NCBI GenBank assembly: GCA_012962055.1
Contig: DTYD01000129.1
Span: 1-7,748, forward strand
Length of the DNA: 7,748 nt
Direction of reading: 5' to 3'
DNA from: Hadesarchaea archaeon
GTDB lineage: Archaea > Hadarchaeota > Hadarchaeia > Hadarchaeales > Hadarchaeaceae
Positions 1 to 7,748 of this stretch are shown one piece after another (positions within the stretch are counted from its first letter, which is position 1; each line of letters begins with the position of its first letter). The notes under the pieces are model-generated. The model was not told where the DNA came from and searched no databases. It was given only the letters and a program-made list of their open reading frames with translations. Both the position numbers and the translations under genes were made by a program.

Positions 1-202
1 CATAAAAAACTTTCTTCTTGGCGATGTTCCTCGGAATTCATGAGTTGCGTCATTCCCAGCGCATTTTCTAACATCTCGGTGGTGCGCTTCCGTTGCGGGA
101 CTTGCCAGATCTCCGCGGTTCAAACCGTTTTCTGCCCCCGCCGGCGGTGTTGAAGATAACCACGACTAACCACGATGCTTCAGGGTCGCTGGTGTTGTCC
201 GG
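1..202. other. Unassigned flank beyond the transposase gene
   Basis: No gene is recognised here. On the minus strand one frame is open from a stop near 119 to the window edge and could start at an ATG at 74-72. It would encode about 24 residues beginning MLENALGMTQLM before running off the edge. It has no convincing ribosome binding site and I recognise no family. A short palindrome, CGGTTcaAACCG, lies at 116-127. The left end of the insertion sequence probably falls in this stretch, so part of it may belong to the element and the rest to whatever the element inserted into. Confidence 0.3.
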
Positions 203-1106
203 TCAGAGAACGGATAGTCGAATCAGATTCAAGAGACGGTTCTTTCCAAGCTCGAGACCAATGTTTGCTGCTTCTGCCGGAGTCCGCTTCAACCCCTGGT
301 GGGTCCTCACGAAGTTGTGCACCGTCCTCCGCGGGGTCAGGAAAGCCTCGGCCGAGGCGAAGCTCTTGAAATGCCGCATGGTTTTGTAACGTTGTTTGAT
401 ATCCTCGTTGTGGCGTTCGATCGGATTGTTGTTGTACTTTAACCCGTACTGCCTGCACGCTATGGGCACCCCGAACACCAGCTTGGCTATGCGATAGAAG
501 TGGCGGTTGAAAGCCGCGCGATGCTGCCAGAGCTTATCGCTCACGAAGGTCACGAGCTTCCGTTCCTTCAGGGGTTTGTGTTTTTCCTGCAGGAAAACCT
601 CGTGCACTTGCTCTCCAATGCGGTTTTTCAGCTCCCTGAAGAATTCGAACTCCTCTAGCGTCCTGCTCCACACTAACCTGCTCCCGAGGCTGTACCTGGT
701 CCGGCTGTCCACGGCGTTTATGCACCAGATCTTTTTTCCCAACCTTCAGCTCAACCTCGTCGAGGTGTACCCGTCCCTTGACCTTCGGCTTAGAAATGCG
801 CTTGCGCTCGAACCGTTTTAAGAGCTTCGAGTAACTCTTGACCCAATCCAAGATAGTCGAATCGGCGAGCCTGTAGCCGTGATGCTGCCACGTGATCTCT
901 CTGATTTTGCTTAGGGAAAGCCCCTCGACGAAGAGGTGCAACACCAAGGCGATGATTTCGCCCGGGCAGTGCCTGCCTTCGAAGCCATCACGCTCAACGA
1001 AGTAACGCTTGCAATCCTTGCACCTGTGCCCTTGTCTGGTCACGTACTTGCGCTTGGTCTTGCCGGCCTTTATCACCCGTTCGGACCCGCAGTGAGGGCA
1101 CTTCAT
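203..1106 (-). pseudogene. Frame-split IS6/IS240-like DDE transposase
   Basis: This gene encodes the DDE transposase that would cut and join the insertion sequence. The first frame starts at ATG 1106, preceded by AGGTGA three bases upstream, and runs to 534. It carries a zinc ribbon (C3, C6, C29, C32), a helix-turn-helix-like stretch (about 55-93) and the first catalytic aspartate in HLDEVEL (D116). It then turns into low-quality protein after KVGKK (residues 121-125). The second frame, open from 742 to 203, continues at once with GKKIWCINAVDSRTRY. It supplies the second aspartate in FVSDKLW and the glutamate in NNPIERHN. Joined, the protein is about 300 residues, with D116, D190 and E230. 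The switch needs a +1 shift (or loss of one A) at an A6 run. The rest of both halves looks intact, so the break is recent, programmed, or a sequencing error. Confidence 0.8.
732..737 (-). other. A6 homopolymer at the transposase frame switch
   Basis: The minus strand reads GTT GGG AAA AAA GAT CTG in the upstream frame. Reading five A residues instead of six would give V-G-K-K-I-W and restore one continuous transposase. Lysine tRNA could re-pair from AAA to AAG in the +1 direction, so recoding is conceivable. The simple alternatives are a one-base insertion in the run or a homopolymer sequencing error. Confidence 0.6.
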
Positions 1107-1372
1107 TCTTCACCTTCTGCCACTCTTCCCCATAGGTCAGCCCCCACAGAACTTGGCTGACAAGCTTAAAAATCAACATTTCTGAGGAAAACCTCTCCGC
1201 AGAAATCTTTTTATCGAAGGGAATCAAAAACGCCCCGTTAAAATTTCTTTGATGGAACAGTTCATCTCGATTCGACCCCCGTTTTTTCCCGCCAAAAACT
1301 GAAAATAATCCTGCGGATTCGGTAAAAATCTGCCACTCAAGGATACGGTTTTTAGTAGCAGTTACATCACCC
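1107..1372. other. Intergenic region between pcc1 and the transposase
   Basis: These 266 bases hold no recognisable gene. One minus-strand frame stays open across the region, but its translation resembles no family I know and it lacks a good start. Read on the minus strand, the part next to pcc1 contains several T5 tracts (near 1323-1327, 1295-1299 and 1225-1229), which is what an archaeal transcript end after pcc1 would look like. A hairpin lies at 1178-1206. A TTTTTAAG stretch (minus strand, 1173-1166), about 60 bases upstream of the transposase start, could be its TATA box. I checked for a remnant of ribosomal protein S3Ae, a common neighbour of pcc1, and found none. Confidence 0.5.
1178..1206. 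terminator. Hairpin with T-tracts on both sides; possible bidirectional terminator
   Basis: The arms ATTTCTG and CAGAAAT are perfectly complementary. Inside them an AGG/CCT stem closes a four-base loop, with a short bulge on one side. On the plus strand the hairpin is followed at once by CTTTTT. On the minus strand it is followed after four bases by ATTTTT. This resembles a stem-loop terminator usable in either direction. Archaeal termination depends mainly on T-tracts, so the stem may instead serve as an RNA processing site, or relate to the nearby end of the insertion sequence. Confidence 0.4.
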
Positions 1373-1606
1373 TCACAACATACTTTCGGCTGTGAGCATA
1401 CACGCGAGCAGGTCATCGAGCGTAGCCAATAGGGTTTCAGCTCTTCCATCGAGCCCGACCACACTAACCACTTCTCTACCCTTGGCCACCGTCGATATTT
1501 CCAAACCTTCAGGAACTTGTAGATTGTCGGGAGCAAGTGCGGTTGCTACAGCCTTGGCCGCTCGCTCGTCGCCGTACACGCAGACAACTTCGGCGCGCAT
1601 TATCAT
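1373..1606 (-). CDS. pcc1: KEOPS complex subunit Pcc1
   Basis: Pcc1 is the small dimerising subunit of KEOPS, the cytosolic complex that makes t6A37 on tRNAs. It binds Kae1 and bridges two copies of the complex. The 77-residue product has the family pattern: an N-terminal strand, the signature ALAPDNLQVPEGLEI (23-37), a central hairpin strand (EVVSVVG), and a helix with TLDDLLACMLTAE (62-74). The length is normal for archaea. The start ATG overlaps the stop of the nuclease gene as ATGA, and GAGG lies seven bases upstream, so translational coupling is likely. A second in-frame ATG two codons later is possible. It is the last gene of the operon that begins with kae1, so three KEOPS subunits share one transcription unit. 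Identification rests on the short PDN/TLDDLL pattern plus context. Confidence 0.85.
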   Translation of the reverse strand: MIMRAEVVCVYGDERAAKAVATALAPDNLQVPEGLEISTVAKGREVVSVVGLDGRAETLLATLDDLLACMLTAESML

Positions 1607-3039
1607 GAGGGTTCCTCAGGAGTGTCTGGATTACCGCCTGTCTCGGAGAACGCTTGGAGAAGTTTGTCTATGAACTCATCCATCCGCTCTCTCGGTATCC
1701 TCGCCGCCGCAGCCACATCATGGCCGCTCCCATGGCCCCCGACCTTCGCTGCCGCTTCTGCCAAGGCCCGTCCGATATCTACCCCCAGCATCGCCAACCT
1801 CGGGACGCTCCTAGCCGAGATTTTTATTTTGTTCTCTCCCGCATCGACCAGTCCGAGCACCGGTTTATCGGTGGGTAGCAAACCCGACTCGATTGCCAGC
1901 GATAACGCCTCACCTATCAAACTGGGGCTTATGGTATCCCCAAAATAAAAGTACCTAAAACCTGACAACACCTTGAAGGAACCGAGTTTCTTTACAAGTC
2001 CATCCAGCACTTTGAGCATTTGCTCTCGATAGCTGCTTGCGACAGCGAGAGCGTCTGTCAACGCATTTTTATCACCCACCGCCACAGCGAAACCCACTTC
2101 GGGCTTTCCGAGGTTGCCACACGCGTCCAGCATCGTTGCATATTCCCTCAAATCGCGGGGACCAGCTAAATCGTCAGTGGTGGTCGCATAAAGTTTTCCC
2201 CAGAGTGTGCGGTTGAAATCCTCATTTGTAGCAAGAGGACCCACGCGCGCGAATATTGCGTCAGCCAATCTCCGTTCTACATCTGACCCGAAATCACAGA
2301 GTGTGCTTGAATGGGAAATGCCGAGGGCATCTATTAAGGACCTGCATGCGCCCAAATTGCCCGACAGCCCCACAATATACGGCCTTGTAGACAATCTCAA
2401 ACACTCCACAACCGGATCCATGGTGCGACCAACTAATTTCAACCCCTCGCTTTGGTATATGAGTCCAAGCTCGATTGCCCGTTTCACCAAGCTTTCGTTA
2501 ATTCCGGTAAATCCGGTCAGAAACTCTTGACGGTCGCCTATCGCCCCAGCCGCCGCGAGTCCAGCTAATGCTCTGAAACGTAAATCGATTTGTTCGACAA
2601 CAGAATACGTTGAGCTACTTGTACTTACATCCCTCCCACCGTTTAGTCCGCAAGTGTGGGGGTTTAGGTAAACAAGATTGGGGTGCTCTATAAATAAACC
2701 TGGATGGTGGTCTATCACCAAAACATTGGCATGTTTTGCTAAAATGAACTTGTGAATGGCTTCTATCTGGCTGCTACCTTGATCCAAAAAGACAAACATG
2801 TCGTGATCCTCTTTTGCCAGTTCTGCGATTTTATCTGGCTCCAGCGGAAGGGTGAACTGAACCGTAAATGGCACATTATAATAGTAAAGGCATCTCGCAA
2901 GAATTGCTGCGGAGGCTATCCCGTCGGCGTCCATGTGGGAAATTATTTTGATACGGGTGTTGCCATCAAGTTTGGATTTCAAAAATACTGCCGCTTTCTC
3001 CGTTGCATGCTGAAACATTCGGAGTTCAGCTCTAGACAC
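1603..3039 (-). CDS. DHH-family nuclease, archaeal RecJ/GAN (Cdc45-related) type
   Basis: This 478-residue protein is a DHH phosphoesterase with the RecJ-like metal motifs in order: HMDADG (35-40), VFLDQGSS (83-90), VIDHHPG (108-114) and AIGDRQEF (166-173). A C-terminal DHHA1-type domain follows, with the substrate-binding motif GGHGSGHDVAAAARIP (about 438-453). Archaeal members such as GAN of Thermococcus are single-strand exonucleases that bind GINS and are related to eukaryotic Cdc45; the exact biochemical role here is inferred. All catalytic residues look present, so it should be active. The GTG at 3039 is chosen because a GGGGGG stretch lies six bases upstream; an ATG seven codons later has a poorer site. 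It follows rps15 by 43 bases and overlaps pcc1 by four, an arrangement I recall from many archaea. Confidence 0.88.
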   Translation of the reverse strand: MSRAELRMFQHATEKAAVFLKSKLDGNTRIKIISHMDADGIASAAILARCLYYYNVPFTVQFTLPLEPDKIAELAKEDHDMFVFLDQGSSQIEAIHKFILAKHANVLVIDHHPGLFIEHPNLVYLNPHTCGLNGGRDVSTSSSTYSVVEQIDLRFRALAGLAAAGAIGDRQEFLTGFTGINESLVKRAIELGLIYQSEGLKLVGRTMDPVVECLRLSTRPYIVGLSGNLGACRSLIDALGISHSSTLCDFGSDVERRLADAIFARVGPLATNEDFNRTLWGKLYATTTDDLAGPRDLREYATMLDACGNLGKPEVGFAVAVGDKNALTDALAVASSYREQMLKVLDGLVKKLGSFKVLSGFRYFYFGDTISPSLIGEALSLAIESGLLPTDKPVLGLVDAGENKIKISARSVPRLAMLGVDIGRALAEAAAKVGGHGSGHDVAAAARIPRERMDEFIDKLLQAFSETGGNPDTPEEPS

Positions 3040-3073
3040 GTAAGACCCCCCTTTTTCTCATTGGCGAATATTG

Positions 3074-3082
3074 AATTTATTT
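3074..3082 (-). promoter_or_regulatory. Possible internal promoter ahead of the DHH nuclease gene
   Basis: The 43-base gap after rps15 is the only real gap in the minus-strand operon. It opens with AT-rich AAATAAATT, centred about 38 bases before the GTG start. That fits an archaeal TATA box giving a short leader that still contains the GGGGGG ribosome site. This is inference from spacing and composition only. Confidence 0.25.
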
Positions 3083-3505
3083 TTATGCGCGTGTTAAAAG
3101 GGCAGCTCGCCCCCTGTCGTAACGCCAATATGCCGGCAAGACGCCTTTCTGTTTGTAATATTTCGCCAACTTGTTTATCCTAGCCTCAGCCATCTCGAGT
3201 GAGCGCTTGACTCTGAAATCTGTGGGGTTACGTACTAGATGGTTATGCAACTTTACGGCCTTGAGGATGACCTTGGACAGATCTTCAGGGACTTCAGACC
3301 TGATCCCATGCGCATCGAGGATTTGCTTCACGCTTTTGCCCACAATCTCCTTAACATTCGGTACAGCATACTGATCTCGCAGGACTAGACCTATCTTGCT
3401 TAGCGGGACTCCCTCCTTACCCAGATTCACAACCAAGTCCTTCACCTTGGTTGCCGGCAACACGCTCAAATGCGAATCCTTATGTGACTTTTGTTCACTC
3501 GCCAT
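3083..3505 (-). CDS. rps15: 30S ribosomal protein S15, archaeal/eukaryotic type (uS15)
   Basis: S15 is a small-subunit protein that binds 16S rRNA early in assembly. The 140-residue product matches the archaeal/eukaryotic form: LVVNLGKEG, then KIGLVLRDQYAVPNVKEIVGK (about 37-57), the PEDLSKVILKAVKLHNHL segment, and the C-terminal RINKLAKYYKQKGVLPAYWRYD. The start is ATG 3505, because GGTGA lies four bases upstream and overlaps the rdgB stop codon. The same frame is open up to 3685, but that extension overlaps rdgB and looks unlike S15. The odd point is the N-terminus: residues 1-22 lack the basic RMHxRRxGKSGS-like tail and the aromatic PPxW stretch usual in archaeal S15, so the protein is some ten residues shorter. 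No neighbouring frame supplies the missing segment. Confidence 0.93.
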   Translation of the reverse strand: MASEQKSHKDSHLSVLPATKVKDLVVNLGKEGVPLSKIGLVLRDQYAVPNVKEIVGKSVKQILDAHGIRSEVPEDLSKVILKAVKLHNHLVRNPTDFRVKRSLEMAEARINKLAKYYKQKGVLPAYWRYDRGRAALLTRA

Positions 3506-3509
3506 ACGC

Positions 3510-4072
3510 TCACCGATCGACTGTTTTTCTTTGTTTAAACCACCTAAAGAACGCTTCGATTGCTCGAGCGCGGTGAGAAAGCTTATTTTTTTCTCCAGCG
3601 GGCATCTCTGCAAAAGTCCGTCCATCTTCCCCAGTAGGTACAAAAATGGGGTCAAAACCGAACCCAAGGGTGCCTCTTGCTTCAAGTGTTATGTTCCCTT
3701 CAACCCCCCCTGTAAATACCTTGGGTTTTAACCCCGGCTCACAATACCCGACGGCTGACTTGAATTCCGCTCTTCGGTTGGTTTCATCCACCATGAGTTT
3801 GAGGATTCCATCATTGCCCAAAGTGCGAAAGACGAAGTTTGAATACGGTCCAGGAAACCCCTTGAAAGCTTGAATGAACAAACCAGAGTCCTCCGCAAAA
3901 CATGGACCGTTCAACAGGGCACATGCCTGTTGGATGCCCAGCCGGATCACGTCCTCCAGTTTGTCCGCTTGAATTTCGACGTATGGTATGTTGCGATGCT
4001 CAATCTCGATACCATGTTGTATCGCGATTTCACTCGCCTCTTTAAATTTGTGGTGATTGCCCGTGACAAAGA

Positions 4073-4082
<10 letters not shown>
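3510..4082 (-). CDS. rdgB: XTP/dITP pyrophosphatase, HAM1/RdgB family
   Basis: This enzyme hydrolyses non-canonical purine triphosphates (ITP, dITP, XTP) to the monophosphate and pyrophosphate, keeping deaminated bases out of DNA and RNA. The 190-residue protein has the family motifs: FVTGNHHKFKEA (5-16) at the substrate pocket, FAEDSGLFI (62-70) with the metal-binding/catalytic acids, GFPGPYSNFVFRTLG (75-89), GFGFDPIF (140-147), and FAEMPAGEKNKLSHRARA (157-174). Length is typical. The start ATG overlaps the end of bud32 by ten bases and has a strong AGGAGG seven bases upstream (4095-4090). The stop lies four bases before rps15 and its TGA forms part of the rps15 ribosome site, so the two are probably coupled. 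YSN replaces the YSA I expect at the loop after GFPG; the catalytic residues are otherwise conserved. Confidence 0.93.
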
Positions 4083-5721
<1,639 letters not shown>

Positions 5722-5722
5722 T

Positions 5723-5760
5723 CACACAATTTTCGCGGTGAAGTCTTATAGAATTGTTTG
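5723..5760. repeat. Inverted repeat spanning the divergent promoter; possible operator
   Basis: CACACAATT at 5723-5731 and AATTGTTTG at 5752-5760 are complementary at eight of nine positions, with a 20-base spacer that contains the symmetric TATA-like element. Such an arrangement could bind a dimeric regulator controlling kae1 and tupA together. The arms are AT-rich and short, so chance is a real alternative. Confidence 0.3.
5743..5752. promoter_or_regulatory. Symmetric TATA-like element between divergent operons
   Basis: TCTTATAGAA reads TTCTATAAGA on the other strand, so it can serve as an archaeal TATA box either way. Its centre lies about 35 bases from both the kae1 and the tupA start codons. 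The geometry is tight: transcription starting 25-27 bases away would begin at or within the ribosome binding sites (GAGGT at 5723-5719 for kae1, GGTGG at 5770-5774 for tupA). AT-rich stretches further out (TTTAACAA, minus 5764-5757, for kae1; ACAATTTT, plus 5726-5733, for tupA) may be the true boxes. Confidence 0.35.
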
Positions 5761-5781
5761 TTAAATCGTGGTGGGTAAAAC

Positions 5782-6738
5782 ATGGATAGATGGATTGGGA
5801 TGCTGATAGTTCTCACTATTGCTGCTTTTTTCGCTCTCGCTGTTATAGAAATTTCAATACAAAACGAAGATAGATTGATGGTAGCGACGACGACGAGCCT
5901 TTATGACACGGGGCTCTTAGATGTAATAACCGAGCAATACCAAACTGTGTATGGGAGTAACCTTTATTTTCTCGCACTCGGTAGCGGGCAATCGCTTGAA
6001 CATGCAAAGCGGGGCGACGCGGATGTGGTCCTCGTGCATGCCCCAGAACTTGAAAACAAATTTCTGTCAGAAAATATCGGTGGGGCAAGAAAAATAATTG
6101 CATACAATTTCTTTGCCATCGTCGGTCCAGGTGATGATCCGGCGGAAATCGAAAACATGTCTCCGCTAGAAGCATTTCAGAAAATTGCTCGAACGGGGGA
6201 AACATGGATCTCTCGAGGTGACAACTCCGGTACCCATACAAAAGAAAAGTCACTTTGGCAAGCTGCCGGCCTTGAGATAGAGCGACTCACAGATGAAAGT
6301 TGGTATCTCGAATCCGGTTCTGGCATGGGGGCAACTTTGCAGATAGCCAACGAGCGTAGAGCCTACACTCTTGCAGACATCGGCACCTGCCTCAAATACC
6401 GTCACGAAAACCTAATCGACCTCAAAATATTAGTGAACGAGGGGCGGGAACTTTTAAATGTTTATAGCGTTATGGCGGTTAATGCTGAAAATCACCCATA
6501 TCTTAACTTTCAGAAGGCTGTGCAATTTATCAAATTTTTGATTTCGGACGAAGGGCAGGGGATTATAGGTGAATTCGGGGTAATCGATTATGGGCGTCCA
6601 CTCTTTTATCCCGCTGTACAGCTCCTCAAGGAGAATACCAATCCTCAACTAGCAAGCTGGATTCGTGAGTACGCTTTCTTTGATAACAGCGAATGCCCAC
6701 CCCAATACCGGCTCGGCCAGGATGAGTTGTACGCATGA
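5782..6738 (+). CDS. tupA: Tungstate ABC transporter substrate-binding protein TupA
   Basis: TupA captures tungstate, in some members also molybdate, outside the membrane and delivers it to the TupB permease. The 318-residue protein starts with a short basic end and one hydrophobic segment (about 5-23) that is a membrane anchor or a signal peptide, possibly cut after ALA (18-20). There is no lipobox cysteine. TupA hallmarks follow: ATTTSLYDTGLLD (35-47), LGSGQSLEHAKRGDADVVLVHAP (66-88), ISRGDNSGTHTKEK (143-156) and LESGSGMGATLQIANERRAYTLADIGT (176-202). These favour TupA over the ModA and WtpA types. GGTGG seven bases upstream supports the ATG. The gene is divergent from kae1 and overlaps tupB as ATGA. 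The metal specificity is inferred from family motifs. Confidence 0.92.
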   Translation: MDRWIGMLIVLTIAAFFALAVIEISIQNEDRLMVATTTSLYDTGLLDVITEQYQTVYGSNLYFLALGSGQSLEHAKRGDADVVLVHAPELENKFLSENIGGARKIIAYNFFAIVGPGDDPAEIENMSPLEAFQKIARTGETWISRGDNSGTHTKEKSLWQAAGLEIERLTDESWYLESGSGMGATLQIANERRAYTLADIGTCLKYRHENLIDLKILVNEGRELLNVYSVMAVNAENHPYLNFQKAVQFIKFLISDEGQGIIGEFGVIDYGRPLFYPAVQLLKENTNPQLASWIREYAFFDNSECPPQYRLGQDELYA

Positions 6739-7370
6739 GCGAACAGCTTTTTGACCTCGTCGTTCGATCGCTTTGGATATCGGGCACGGCCCTGTTGTTC
6801 TCGCTCCTCTGGTCCGTCCCGATTTCGCTGACGCTCGGGCTACGGAAATTCAAAGGAAGGCAGGTTCTGATAAGTATTTTCAACGCTTTGCTTGGCATCC
6901 CGACCGTTGCACTCGGTCTAACCCTGTATTTGCTTTTTTCACGTGGAGGGGCTCTCGGTTTTTTGGGAGTACTCTACACTCCCACTGCAATCGTGATCGG
7001 TCAAGCTTTACTCATCACTCCTATCGTGGTGAGCCTTTTGACGAGCGCCATCGAATCGGTCAATCCAGGCATCAGAGACCTTGCAAAAACACTAGGGGCA
7101 TCGGAACGCCAAGCTTCGCTTGCAGTACTGGGCGAGGCAAGAAAAGGTGGTATCCTAGCAGGGGTTGCGGCTTTCAACCGTGCCGTTGCAGAATTGGGAA
7201 TTGCGTTGATGGTTGGTGGAAACATCGCCGGGACAACACGTGTTATGACCACGGAAATCGCTCGGGGAGTTGCGACAGGTGAAATGTTGCTTTCAATTCA
7301 ACTAACTGGGGTGCTCCTTCTCGTAGTGTTCGGATTAACATTTTTGACGAATCTTTTTAGGAGGGATTAG
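6735..7370 (+). CDS. tupB: Tungstate ABC transporter permease TupB
   Basis: TupB forms the membrane channel of the tungstate importer, probably as a homodimer. The 211-residue protein has about five hydrophobic segments (roughly 12-34, 47-69, 84-105, 140-163 and 186-207). The cytoplasmic coupling loop that contacts the ATPase is visible in IRDLAKTLGASERQASLAVL (113-132), an EAA-loop variant with the conserved glycine at 121. GGNIAGTTRVMTTEIARG (161-178) is also typical of the TupB/molybdate-permease group. Its start overlaps the tupA stop (ATGA), and its stop abuts the tupC start, so all three genes are likely translated from one message. The length is normal for TupB. Confidence 0.93.
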   Translation: MSEQLFDLVVRSLWISGTALLFSLLWSVPISLTLGLRKFKGRQVLISIFNALLGIPTVALGLTLYLLFSRGGALGFLGVLYTPTAIVIGQALLITPIVVSLLTSAIESVNPGIRDLAKTLGASERQASLAVLGEARKGGILAGVAAFNRAVAELGIALMVGGNIAGTTRVMTTEIARGVATGEMLLSIQLTGVLLLVVFGLTFLTNLFRRD

Positions 7371-7748
7371 ATGGTTGTGATATTGGAGCTAAAGAAAATA
7401 ACCAAAAAATATAACGGAAAACTGGCTCTTCGTGGAATAGACTTAAAAATCAATTCTGGGGAGATATTTTCGGTCATTGGCCCGAACGGCGCTGGCAAAA
7501 CCACCCTCCTTCGGGTGATGGCGCTTCTCGATAAACCCACAAGTGGTAAGATTATTTACAATGGGAAAGAAACAAAGAACACCAACCTGGTCGCATGCAG
7601 GAATGATATCACGATGGTATTTCAACGTGCCGTGTTTTTCAATTCTACCGTGTTCAACAATGTTGCTTACGGACTCAAGTTACGCGGTTATTCTTCGAAG
7701 AAAATAGGGCAAAAGGTTGATGATGTTCTTAAACTTGTAGGAATGGAA
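7371..7748 (+). CDS. tupC: Tungstate ABC transporter ATP-binding protein TupC, partial
   Basis: This is the start of the ATPase that powers the importer. The first 126 residues are present before the window ends. Visible are the Walker A motif GPNGAGKTT (37-45), LLRVMALLDKPTSGKI after it, and the Q-loop in ITMVFQ (glutamine 85) followed by a helical-domain segment with VFNNVAYGLKLRG. The ABC signature, Walker B and switch histidine lie beyond the edge. The ATG follows the tupB stop codon directly, and AGGAGGG (7359-7365), inside the end of tupB, is a strong ribosome site five bases upstream. The ATPase family alone does not give specificity; its place after tupA and tupB does. Confidence 0.92.
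   Translation, partial: MVVILELKKITKKYNGKLALRGIDLKINSGEIFSVIGPNGAGKTTLLRVMALLDKPTSGKIIYNGKETKNTNLVACRNDITMVFQRAVFFNSTVFNNVAYGLKLRGYSSKKIGQKVDDVLKLVGME

Larger units (their letters stand above)
143..1153 (-). mobile_element. Insertion sequence with IS6/IS240-like transposase; ends approximate
   Basis: The element is defined by the transposase gene at 203-1106. Its boundaries are a guess. They rest on a weak pair of inward-facing ends, GGCGGTGTTGAAGATAACC at 143-161 and, on the other strand, AGTTCTGTGGGGGCTGACC at 1153-1135. These match at only about half of the positions, although both loosely resemble the CTGTTG-type termini I recall for IS6-group elements. A total of about 1.0 kb suits the group. 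I see no direct repeat of the target flanking these points. The element sits just downstream of the KEOPS operon and its gene runs in the same direction. Confidence 0.45.

Noticed and set aside
105..145. GGTTCAAAC resembling a tRNA T-loop, followed by a C-rich stretch
   Set aside because: The five T-stem pairs do not form and no matching acceptor strand is found upstream, so it is not a tRNA or a clear tRNA remnant.
1340..1372. Possible C/D-box-like sRNA boxes (GTGATGT, CTG) just after pcc1
   Set aside because: A properly spaced set of C, D', C' and D boxes is not present.
994..1536. Long open minus-strand frame across the end of pcc1, the intergenic region and the start of the transposase
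   Set aside because: It overlaps two recognised genes in other frames and its translation shows no family motif or plausible start.
3506..3685. A 60-residue N-terminal extension of S15 in an open frame
   Set aside because: It lies inside rdgB, has no resemblance to S15, and ATG 3505 has a GGTGA site at good spacing.
5843..6253. Minus-strand open frame opposite tupA
   Set aside because: It is fully antisense to a well-supported gene and shows no recognisable domain.

Overview
The window looks archaeal. Its minus strand carries the archaeal/eukaryotic-type KEOPS genes kae1, bud32 and pcc1, an archaeal/eukaryotic-type ribosomal protein S15, and a DHH-family nuclease of the archaeal RecJ/GAN type. 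Starts are preceded by GGTGA/GGAGG-type ribosome binding sites, and neighbouring genes overlap or nearly touch. Base composition is moderate, near half G+C by eye. The phylum cannot be settled from the sequence alone.

Layout, left to right. Positions 1-202 are an unassigned flank. Positions 203-1106 (minus) hold an insertion-sequence transposase of the zinc-ribbon plus DDE (IS6/IS240-like) type, split into two frames at a run of six A residues. Positions 1107-1372 have no recognised gene; they contain T-rich tracts and a clear hairpin. From 5712 down to 1373 runs one tightly packed minus-strand operon in the order kae1, bud32, rdgB/HAM1-type NTP pyrophosphatase, rps15, DHH nuclease, pcc1. A 69-bp divergent promoter region (5713-5781) separates this from a plus-strand operon, tupA-tupB-tupC, encoding a tungstate-type ABC importer. 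The ATPase gene tupC runs off the right edge.

Functionally, the minus-strand operon joins a tRNA-modifying machine (KEOPS makes N6-threonylcarbamoyl-adenosine, t6A, at position 37 of ANN-decoding tRNAs) with nucleotide-pool cleaning, a small-subunit ribosomal protein and a replication/repair nuclease. Three of the four core KEOPS subunits are here; Cgi121 is not. The plus-strand operon would supply tungstate (or molybdate) for tungsten/molybdenum-pterin enzymes, which fits an anaerobic archaeon, although no such enzyme lies in this window.

No wholly new system is evident. The points most worth a second look are the transposase frame break, the insertion sequence just downstream of pcc1 where many archaea carry rps3ae, the divergent N-terminus of S15, an Asn-to-Gln change in the Kae1 metal-site motif, and a symmetric TATA-like element midway between the two divergent operons.
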